A DNA stretch of 64,000 nt from NCBI RefSeq assembly GCF_001905905.1, contig NZ_LIVT01000002.1:558001-622000 (forward strand). Reading direction: 5' to 3'. This document shows, piece by piece, positions 54,127 to 60,900 of the stretch. The position numbers and the translations under genes are program-made. The notes under the pieces were generated by a model that did not search any database, had not been told where the DNA came from, and worked only from the letters and a program-made list of their open reading frames with translations. The DNA is from Streptomyces sp. CB02366 (lineage in GTDB: Bacteria; Actinomycetota; Actinomycetes; Streptomycetales; Streptomycetaceae). The number at the start of each line of letters is the position of its first letter. Within the stretch, counting starts at the first letter, position 1.

Positions 54127-54240
54127 ATGCGGGACCGTGTGCCACCGACCACCACGCTCGTCGCCAACTCCATCTCGACGGCGGGTACTTCACTGACCCT
54201 GATCGGCGTCCCCCGGTTCGTCCTGGAGGCCGACGGGGGA
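54127..54240 (+). pseudogene. N-terminal remnant of an MFS transporter
   Basis: The frame starting at ATG 54127 reads LVANSISTAGTSLTLIGVPRFVLEADG. This matches the first-helix region of the drug-type MFS exporters usually encoded next to ArsR-like regulators of the preceding kind. The expected helix then breaks off near 54240 and runs out of homology before the convergent protease gene at 54278. An Arg inside the helix (GVPRF, usually GVPWF) also suggests decay. About 95 percent of the transporter is missing. Confidence 0.6.
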
Positions 54241-54277
54241 TCCGGGGCGCGCCGGGATTCCGTCGTGCCGCCGCAGG

Positions 54278-55066
54278 TCAGCAGCTCGGCGCCTTCCCGC
54301 CCGACCGGAGGGCCTTCAGCGAGCCGACCGCGTCCTTGAGCGTGTGGACGGGCACGATCCGCAGCCCGTCCGGCGCCTCGGCTTCCGCCTGGGAGCATTC
54401 GGCCTCGGGGACGAGGAAGACGCTCGCCCCGTCGCGGTGGGCACCCTGGACCTTCATCGACACCCCGCCGACCGCGCCGACCTTGCCGTCCGCCGTGATC
54501 GTCCCCGTACCGGCGATGGTGCGGCCGTCGGTGAGGCCGCCGCCGGAACCGTCGCCGTCGAGCTTGTCGATGATGCCGAGCGAGAGGAAGAGCCCGGCGC
54601 TCGGCCCGCCGATGTCACCGAGGTCCACCGACACCCGCATCGAACCGGGCGCGCGGTCCAGGTAGTTCAGGGCGGCGTCGACGGCGACGTTCTGCGACTG
54701 CCTCATGTCGTCGAGGTTGTGCTTCTCGATCTCCTTCTCCGAGCCCCCGGTGGGGTAGACGGAGTCACGCGGCATGACCGCCCGGTCGGTACGGAACCAC
54801 GCGTCGAACACGTCACCGACGCGGACGTCCGCCTTCGGCCCGGTGGCGAGGATCGTCGTCATCCTCAGCTGGCCGTCGGTGGGCCGGGTCTTCGCACCGG
54901 TGATGGTGATCACCGGCCGTCCGTCGTCCTCGCCGAGTACGTCGGCGGTCACGCCGGGCCGGGCCACGGTGAACGGCAGCGGCGCGAAGGCCGCCGTGCC
55001 GAACAGGGCGAGGACCGGCAGCGCGCAGAGGGCGAGGACGCGGGGGCGCGAGAGGCGAGAGAGCAC
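54278..55066 (-). CDS. Lon-like (S16) membrane-anchored protease, YlbL type without an evident PDZ domain
   Basis: A 262-residue protein. One N-terminal membrane helix (VLALCALPVLALFGTAAFA) anchors an extracytoplasmic domain. The Lon-type Ser-Lys pair is visible: Ser156 in GDIGGPSAGLFLSLG and Lys205 in GAVGGVSMKVQGA. Related YlbL proteins are about 340 residues and carry a PDZ domain between anchor and protease; here that part is shorter and I see no clear PDZ. There is no ATPase domain, so it is ATP-independent. Substrate unknown. Confidence 0.85.
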   Translation of the reverse strand: MLSRLSRPRVLALCALPVLALFGTAAFAPLPFTVARPGVTADVLGEDDGRPVITITGAKTRPTDGQLRMTTILATGPKADVRVGDVFDAWFRTDRAVMPRDSVYPTGGSEKEIEKHNLDDMRQSQNVAVDAALNYLDRAPGSMRVSVDLGDIGGPSAGLFLSLGIIDKLDGDGSGGGLTDGRTIAGTGTITADGKVGAVGGVSMKVQGAHRDGASVFLVPEAECSQAEAEAPDGLRIVPVHTLKDAVGSLKALRSGGKAPSC

Positions 55067-55165
55067 GCACCCAATCTAACCGCCGCGCCGGAGGGGGAAC
55101 GCGCCAGGCGTACGCCGCCTCCACGCTCCCCGGCGGGCGTCCGCCGGGGAGCGTGGCCTCTCCCC

Positions 55166-55203
55166 GGCGCACGCCCACCGCAGCGGCGCACGCCTACCGC
55201 AGC
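55166..55203. repeat. 19-bp tandem duplication spanning the iclR-type gene stop
   Basis: GGCGCACGCCCACCGCAGC and GGCGCACGCCTACCGCAGC lie head to tail. The one difference decides the stop: TAG on the minus strand in the gene's copy, TGG in the downstream copy. Confidence 0.9.
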
Positions 55204-55838
55204 GCGTCCGCTACTTCCCTGGCGGCGTCGAGCACCCGGGGCCCGACCCGTTCCGGTACGGCGTCGGCGAGCATGACCACGCCGACGCTGCCCTCCACGC
55301 CCGAGATGCCGACCAGGGGCGCGGCCGCCCCGCTGGCGCCGGCTTCGAGTTCGCCGTGGGTGAGGGTGTAGCCGGGATGGTCGGCGTCCGTCGCCTGCCG
55401 GGCGGAGAGGATGGCCCGGCCCGCCGCGCCCCGGTCCAACGGGTGGCGGAAGCCGGCCCGGTAGGCGACGTGGTAGTCGGTCCAGGTGGGCTCCACGACG
55501 GCGACCGCGAGGGCGTCGCTGCCGTCGACGAGCGTGAGGTGGGCGGTGGCCCCGATGTCCTCGGCCAGGGAGCGCAGCGCGGGCAGCGCCGCTTCCCGGA
55601 CGAGCGGGTGCACCTGCCGGCCGAGCCGCAGCACGCCGAGACCGACCCGGGCGCGACCGCCCAGGTCCCGGCGCACCAGGGCGTGCTGCTCCAGCGTGGC
55701 GAGCAGCCGGTAGACGACGGTCCGGTTGACGCCGAGCTTGTTGGACAGCTCGGTGACGGTCAGGCCGTGGTCGGTGTCGGCGAGCAGCTTGAGGACGCGC
55801 AGTCCTCGGTCGAGCGTCTGGGAAGTCTCCGCGGTCAC
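55194..55838 (-). CDS. IclR family transcriptional regulator
   Basis: A 214-residue regulator. The N-terminal winged helix is SQTLDRGLRVLKLLADTDHGLTVTELSNKLGVNRTVVYRLLATLEQHALV (adjoining parts). The effector domain includes EDIGATAHLTLVDGSDALAVAVVEP and FRHPLDRGAAGRAILS. It is somewhat shorter than the usual 250 residues at the C-terminus. No neighbour suggests the effector. Upstream, a 360-base spacer separates it from an orphan start signal on the other strand. Confidence 0.9.
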   Translation of the reverse strand: MTAETSQTLDRGLRVLKLLADTDHGLTVTELSNKLGVNRTVVYRLLATLEQHALVRRDLGGRARVGLGVLRLGRQVHPLVREAALPALRSLAEDIGATAHLTLVDGSDALAVAVVEPTWTDYHVAYRAGFRHPLDRGAAGRAILSARQATDADHPGYTLTHGELEAGASGAAAPLVGISGVEGSVGVVMLADAVPERVGPRVLDAAREVADALR

Positions 55839-56366
55839 GACGCCCTCTCCTCTTCGGGGTGAGCGACGACGGCCCGGCTCCGGCGGTTGCGACGCCGGTC
55901 CCAGCGGCGACGCACGGAGAGGCCGCCGGTCTGGCAGGCACCGGCTGCGCTCCGCGGCGGCGTTGCCACGGGGCGTTCATATGGCGGGGACAGTAGCGAG
56001 CCAGTCCGCTCAGCGGAAGTCCTCGTCCAGAATCCGGTCTCCGGACTTCGGGCCCCCAAACGGCCCGGTACATAAGAGCCGGTCAGCGCGGTGTCGTCCG
56101 GTAAACGAACATCTACGCGCGTCCACGTGTCACAACTCCGACACCGAGAGGGGCACGCAGAGGTGAACAGCCGTTAACGTTCCGTGAGGAAAAGGCCCAT
56201 GATTATTTCCGCCGCACGCTCGCCGGAATACCGGCCTCCGGTCCCCGCGCCCAGGAACGCCCGACGGCCGCACGGGACCCGGGCGGCAAGCGGGACGGGG
56301 AGGGGGCGGGGCGCGTACCCGCCGCCCCACCCCCTCCCCGTCCCGCCCACGGGCCCGCCCTCCCGG
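55839..56366. other. Long spacer with no confirmed gene
   Basis: No convincing gene. At 56199 an ATG on the plus strand is preceded by GAGGAAAAGG, an excellent ribosome site, but the frame (MIISAARSPEYRPPV) soon turns into low-complexity Pro/Arg/Gly and then antisense to the helicase gene. The stretch 56060-56190 is promoter-like, with less GC than average. Confidence 0.4.
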
Positions 56367-58151
56367 TCACTTCATCCGCGTCGCCCACTCCTGGACCTTC
56401 GCGATGCGCGTCTGGATCTGGTGGGCCGTGGCCTCCGCGCTCGGCGGGCCGCCGCAGACGCGGCGCAGTTCGTTGTGGATCACGCCGTGCGGTTTGCCGC
56501 TCTGGTGGGTGTAGGCGGAGACCATCGTGTTCAGCTGCTTGCGCAGGCTCAGCAGCTGCTTGTGCGTGACCACGGGGCGGGCCTCGGCGGGCTTCTCCAG
56601 GAGGTCGGCCTCCCCGGCCGGCTTCTGGCGGCTGTGCGCGATCTGGCGGCTCTGGCGCTTCTGGAGCAGGAGCTGCACCTGGTCCGGCTCCAGGAGTCCG
56701 GGGATGCCGAGGTAGTCCTGCTCCTCCTCGGAGCCGGGGTGGGCCTGCATGCCGAACTCGGCGCCGTCGTACAGCACCCGGTCGAAGACGGCGTCGGACT
56801 CCAGCGCCTCGAAGGGCAGTTGGTCCTCGGTCTCCTCGTCCTCCAGCCTCTCGGCGTCGGCGAGGAGCTTGTCCTCCTCGGAGAAGGGGTTCTCCTCCTC
56901 GCCGCCCTTCTTCGGCTTGTCCAGGACGTGGTCGCGCTCGACCTCCATCTCGTTGGCGAAGTCGAGGAGCATCGGGATGGTCGGCAGGAAGACGGAAGCG
57001 GTCTCGCCGCGCCTGCGGGAGCGTACGAAGCGGCCGACGGCCTGGGCGAAGAAGAGGGGCGTCGAGATGGTGGTCGCGTACACGCCGACGGCGAGCCGGG
57101 GCACGTCGACGCCCTCCGACACCATCCGCACCGCGACCATCCAGCGCGATTCGTCGGCGCTGAACCGGTCGATCTTCTTGGAGGCGGCCTTCTCGTCGGA
57201 GAGGACCACGGTCGGCGTCTCGCCGGTGACCTTCTTGAGGATCTTGGCGTAGGCGCGGGCCGAGTCCTGGTCGGTCGCGATGACCAGGCCACCCGCGTCG
57301 GGAATGCCCTTGCGGACCTCGGTGAGCCGCTTGTCGGCGGCGGCGAGCACGTTGGGGATCCACTCACCGGTGGGGGCGAGCGCGGTGCGCCACGCCTGGC
57401 CGATGGCGTCCTTGGTCATCGGCTCGCCGAGCCGGGCGGCGATCTCGTCCCCGGCCTTCGTGCGCCAGCGCATGTTGCCGCTGTAGCTGAGGAAGATGAC
57501 CGGGCGCACGACGCCGTCGGCGAGGGCGTTGCCGTAGCCGTAGGTGTAGTCGGCGGAGGAGCGGCGGATGCCGTCGTTGCCCTCCTCGTACTGGACGAAC
57601 GGGATCGGGTTGGTGTCCGAGCGGAACGGCGTACCGGTCAGGGCGAGCCGCCGGGTCGCCGGGTCGAACGCCTCCTGGCAGGCCTCGCCCCAGGACTTCG
57701 AGTCGCCGGCGTGGTGGATCTCGTCGAGGATCACGAGCGTCTTGCGCTGCTCGCAGCGGTTGCGGTGGAGCATCGGGCGGACGCCGACACCCGCGTACGT
57801 CACGGCGACCCCGTGGTACTCCTTGCTCAGCGGACCGGCGCTGTACTCGGGGTCGAGCTTGATCCCTATCCGGGCGGCCGCCTCCGCCCACTGCTTCTTG
57901 AGGTGCTCGGTCGGGGCGACGACGGTGATCTGCTGCACGACGTGGTGGTGCAGCAGCCAGGACGCCAGGGTCAGCGCGAACGTGGTCTTGCCGGCTCCGG
58001 GCGTCGCGACGGCGAGGAAGTCGCGCGGCTGCTCCTGGACGTACCTCTCCATGGCGCCCTGCTGCCAGGCTCGCAGCTTGCCGGCGGTCCCCCAGGGGGC
58101 GCGGCCGGGAAAGGCGGGTGAGAGGTGGTGGGAGGCGGTGGTAGTAGTCAC
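56367..58151 (-). CDS. DEAD/DEAH-box helicase (superfamily 2, SSL2/RapA-like)
   Basis: A 594-residue helicase. Walker A is VATPGAGKTTFAL (residues 48-60), Walker B DEIHH (143-147), motif III LTGTPFRSD, and the second RecA domain has VSEGVDVPRLAVGV and the arginine-finger region AVGRFVRSRRRG. An acidic insertion and a basic C-terminal region follow (residues 410-594). Such stand-alone helicases are common in actinobacteria; DNA repair roles (XPB-like) are possible. It is not next to a nuclease or methylase, so a defence role is not indicated. Confidence 0.9.
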   Translation of the reverse strand: MTTTTASHHLSPAFPGRAPWGTAGKLRAWQQGAMERYVQEQPRDFLAVATPGAGKTTFALTLASWLLHHHVVQQITVVAPTEHLKKQWAEAAARIGIKLDPEYSAGPLSKEYHGVAVTYAGVGVRPMLHRNRCEQRKTLVILDEIHHAGDSKSWGEACQEAFDPATRRLALTGTPFRSDTNPIPFVQYEEGNDGIRRSSADYTYGYGNALADGVVRPVIFLSYSGNMRWRTKAGDEIAARLGEPMTKDAIGQAWRTALAPTGEWIPNVLAAADKRLTEVRKGIPDAGGLVIATDQDSARAYAKILKKVTGETPTVVLSDEKAASKKIDRFSADESRWMVAVRMVSEGVDVPRLAVGVYATTISTPLFFAQAVGRFVRSRRRGETASVFLPTIPMLLDFANEMEVERDHVLDKPKKGGEEENPFSEEDKLLADAERLEDEETEDQLPFEALESDAVFDRVLYDGAEFGMQAHPGSEEEQDYLGIPGLLEPDQVQLLLQKRQSRQIAHSRQKPAGEADLLEKPAEARPVVTHKQLLSLRKQLNTMVSAYTHQSGKPHGVIHNELRRVCGGPPSAEATAHQIQTRIAKVQEWATRMK

Positions 58152-58307
58152 GGTCTCCGGTTCGGGGCTCTCGGGTGCGTGGGGCGCTGTCCGCGTCGGC
58201 CCGGCCCGATGAGGCCCGGCCTGCGATACGACAACCGGGCCACCCTACCGGGGGCCCGGTGGTGACCCGGCACGGACGAGTCGCGTCGCCGCCCGACGAG
58301 ACCGTGC

Positions 58308-58691
58308 TCACATCGCGTCGTGCAACGCCCTCAGCCGCCCTGCGATCAGGTCCACGTCCTCAAGACTGCCCATGGCCACCTCGATGACGAGCTTGTACGC
58401 CTCATCCTGGTCGACCTCGACCATGTCGGTCCCGTTGATGTCGAGGAACACGACCGTGGACATCCACGCCATACGCTTGTTGCCGTCGACGAGAGGACGG
58501 TTCACGGCCAGCGACTGCAACAGCCCGGCCGCCTTCTGGAAAAGGTCGCTGTACGCCTCGACGCCGAACATCTGCGACTGGGGCCGGTGGACCGCCGAGC
58601 TGAGCAGCCCCAGGTCGCGCACGGCGACCTGCTGCCCCCCGCAGGCGAGCTCCGCCAGGTCCAGGACTTCCTGGACCGTCAGATACTTCAC
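58308..58691 (-). CDS. Doc-like (Fic fold) toxin with altered catalytic motif
   Basis: A 127-residue death-on-curing family protein. Start LTVQEVLDLAELACGGQ and core motif NRPLVDGNKRMAWMS (residues 64-77) are clear. Doc kinases and Fic enzymes have HxFx[D/N]GNK; here the His position is Arg65 and the Phe is Leu67, while DGNKR is intact. Doc inactivates EF-Tu by phosphorylation in P1; whether this variant is active is open. GTG 58691 overlaps the antitoxin TAG by one base, so the pair is translationally coupled. Confidence 0.87.
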   Translation of the reverse strand: MKYLTVQEVLDLAELACGGQQVAVRDLGLLSSAVHRPQSQMFGVEAYSDLFQKAAGLLQSLAVNRPLVDGNKRMAWMSTVVFLDINGTDMVEVDQDEAYKLVIEVAMGSLEDVDLIAGRLRALHDAM

Positions 58692-58894
58692 TACTCCCCC
58701 AGCCTCCGCAGCAGATCGGCGTGGCGCACCGCGTACTTCGCACCGAGGCGGCGAACCGACTCCCGGTCGGCCTCGACCTCCAGATAGCGGTCGATCGCCT
58801 GAAGCACTATGGCGTGCATACTGCGCCCCTCCTGCTCGGCACGGAGCTTCAGTGCCTCCTGCTGGTCCTCACGCATACGCAGATTCATGGCCAT
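58691..58894 (-). CDS. Ribbon-helix-helix-like antitoxin
   Basis: A 67-residue partner of the Doc-like protein. The N-terminal MNLRMREDQQEALKLRAEQEGRS and following helix (MHAIVLQAIDRYLEVE) match the Arc/CopG ribbon-helix-helix fold used by many antitoxins for DNA binding. The C-terminal 20 residues (SVRRLGAKYAVRHADLLRRLG) would wrap the toxin. Its stop (TAG) shares a base with the toxin start GTG. The spacer upstream has a T-rich stretch (CTTTTTTGG) likely to hold the promoter. Confidence 0.82.
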   Translation of the reverse strand: MAMNLRMREDQQEALKLRAEQEGRSMHAIVLQAIDRYLEVEADRESVRRLGAKYAVRHADLLRRLGE

Positions 58895-58932
58895 ACCAAA
58901 AAAGTACCACCTATGGGGTCATCCTGATACCG

Positions 58933-60438
58933 CTACGTCTCCCGGACGACGACCCGCATAGCCACCCACACCCCCACCAGCGCCACCCCCGCCATCGGCA
59001 GGAACACCGCCGCGAACGCGCCCGGGTGCGAGCCCGCCGCGGTGGCCTCCACCGCCCCGTGGGCGGCCGCGCCGAGGGCCTTGCCGCCGAGCGCCGCGAA
59101 GGCCGCGCCGCCGACGGCGAGCAGCAGCACGTTGGAGAGGCCGTCGGAGATCTGGAGGGCGGCGGAGTTGGAGCCCGCCTCCTCGGGGGCCGACAGCTTG
59201 AGCAGCAGCACGCTGGTGGAGGCGATCACGATGCCCATCCCGAAGCAGCCGAACGCCCAGGCGACGGCGACGGTCCAGACCGGGACGCCCTCGATCAGCA
59301 CGGAGGGCGCGACGGCGATGGAGGCGGCGACGAGCAGCATGCCGGTCACCATCAGCCCCTCCCGGTGGGGCTCCGTGCGCGGCCGGGACTGCACGAACGA
59401 ACCGAGCGCCCAGGTCGCCCCGCCCACGGCCAGCGACAGGCCGGCCATCGTGGGGGACAGTCCGCGCTGGGTGACCAGCATCAGCGGTACGAAGGACTCG
59501 GCGGCGATGAACGACCCGGCGGCGACCCCGCGCAGCAGGACCACCGAGGGCAGCCCGCGCGCGGCCCGCACGGTGCCGGTGGGCAGGAGCCCGCGGACGG
59601 CGGGCACCAGAAGGGCGACGCCGGCGGCGGCGGGCAGGAGCGCGAACCAGTTCAGCTCCTGTCCCGCGTACTGGAGCAGTCCCGCCCCGGCCGAGATCCC
59701 GAGGGCGAGGCGGATGCGGCGGCGGTCGTACGGTTCCGCGGCGGCGGCCGGGTCGGCGGGCCCTGAGGCCGTCCGCCGGATCGCCGGGAGGGCCAGGGCG
59801 AGCGGTATCACGATGAGGGCGGGGATGCCGACGAAGACCCAGCGCCAACCGAGCTGCTCGGTCACCGTGCCGGCGGCGAGCGGTCCGACGACGGAGGGGA
59901 TCACCCAGCTCGCGGCGAAGGCGGCCAGGATCGCGGGCCGGATGTGTTCGGGGTAGGCCCGCCCGATGACCACGTACAGGGCGACGATCACCAGCCCGCC
60001 GCCGAGCCCCTGGACGGCCCGGCCCGCGATGAAGACCCACATGCCGGTGGCGGCCCCGGAGAGCAGCAGGCCCGCGCCGAACGCGGTGATGCCGGTGGCG
60101 AGCGGCTGGAGCGGCCCGCGCCGGTCGGCCCACTGCCCGGAGAGGACCATGGCGAAGAGGCTGGTGGTGAAGTACGCGGAGAAGGCGAACGCGTAGAGCG
60201 GGATGCCGTTCAGCTCCCGGGCGGCGACCGGCATGGCCGTGCCGACCGCCGTGGCCTCGAACGCGATGAGGAACACCACGGAGACGATGCCGATGCTCAG
60301 CGCCCGGTAGGTGCGCCCGAGGACCCCTTCGACGGCTTCGCGGGGGAGGTCGGACAGCGGGTCGGGGGAAGGGGCGTCGGTCGTGGGCGGCGCGAGGTGG
60401 GCGGCGTCGGTGCCGTCACGGGGTTCGAGGGCGGTCAT
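58933..60438 (-). CDS. MFS exporter, DHA2-like
   Basis: A 501-residue transporter with 12-14 hydrophobic helices. The N-terminal half holds TYRALSIGIVSVVFLIAFEATAVGTAMPV in two parts, AYFTTSLFAMVLSGQWADRRGPLQPL (motif A), and GRAVQGLGGGLVIVALYVVIGRAYPE (motif B/C). The C-terminal half has longer loops. A drug or metabolite exporter is likely; substrate unknown. The start is ATG 60438. The tail (AMRVVVRET) is short. Confidence 0.88.
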   Translation of the reverse strand: MTALEPRDGTDAAHLAPPTTDAPSPDPLSDLPREAVEGVLGRTYRALSIGIVSVVFLIAFEATAVGTAMPVAARELNGIPLYAFAFSAYFTTSLFAMVLSGQWADRRGPLQPLATGITAFGAGLLLSGAATGMWVFIAGRAVQGLGGGLVIVALYVVIGRAYPEHIRPAILAAFAASWVIPSVVGPLAAGTVTEQLGWRWVFVGIPALIVIPLALALPAIRRTASGPADPAAAAEPYDRRRIRLALGISAGAGLLQYAGQELNWFALLPAAAGVALLVPAVRGLLPTGTVRAARGLPSVVLLRGVAAGSFIAAESFVPLMLVTQRGLSPTMAGLSLAVGGATWALGSFVQSRPRTEPHREGLMVTGMLLVAASIAVAPSVLIEGVPVWTVAVAWAFGCFGMGIVIASTSVLLLKLSAPEEAGSNSAALQISDGLSNVLLLAVGGAAFAALGGKALGAAAHGAVEATAAGSHPGAFAAVFLPMAGVALVGVWVAMRVVVRET

Positions 60439-60605
60439 GGCCTCAGCGTAAGGGGCGTCGACCGGTATGAACCCTGTCGAGGTACGGTCCCGCGCTCGGT
60501 CCTTGGTCGTAGGCCCCGAGCCCGGCCCGCCGGACGGGGCCCGGTCCCGGACGGATCCGGTTGTGAACGGCGTATGGCAGTCGCGTTGCGGGCGGGCCGG
60601 ATGCC

Positions 60606-60634
60606 TTGAGACGGGGGGCGGGGGCCCGTAGCGT
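60606..60634 (+). promoter_or_regulatory. Predicted sigma-HrdB-type promoter for the tRNA-Cys gene
   Basis: TTGAGA and TAGCGT are exactly 17 bases apart, with transcription expected to start about 30-35 bases before the tRNA. Confidence 0.7.
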
Positions 60635-60674
60635 CGTTGTCGTCGAAGGAACGACGGAGTACCGCACCACCCCC

Positions 60675-60749
60675 GACCGTGTGCCCGAGAGGCTCAGGGG
60701 CTCGACTGCAACTCGAGTTACACCGGTTCGAATCCGGTCACGGTCTCCA
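60675..60749 (+). tRNA. tRNA-Cys (anticodon GCA), CCA encoded
   Basis: Acceptor GACCGTG/CACGGTC (perfect), D stem CCC/GGG, anticodon stem CTCGA/TCGAG with loop CTGCAAC (anticodon GCA), a four-base variable region TTAC, T arm ACCGG-TTCGAAT-CCGGT, discriminator T and encoded CCA. The U73 discriminator and GCA anticodon are the cysteine identity elements. The body differs from the housekeeping Streptomyces tRNA-Cys as I recall it, so this may be a second, divergent copy. Confidence 0.85.
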
Positions 60750-60755
60750 CCGCAC

Positions 60756-60785
60756 ACCGGCCGCCCCCGTCATGGGGCGGCCGGT
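60756..60785 (+). terminator. 12-bp stem-loop after the tRNA-Cys gene
   Basis: ACCGGCCGCCCC, a six-base loop and the exact complement, seven bases beyond the CCA end. Confidence 0.85.
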
Positions 60786-60900
60786 TCCGTTTCCTCGCCT
60801 GCCCTGCCCGCCCCGGAAGAAGGACCGGCCGGCCGGGGCACACCGCACGACGGCGCCGCCTTCCGCCGTGGGCCGGCACCTCGAACCGCCTTTCGCCGCG

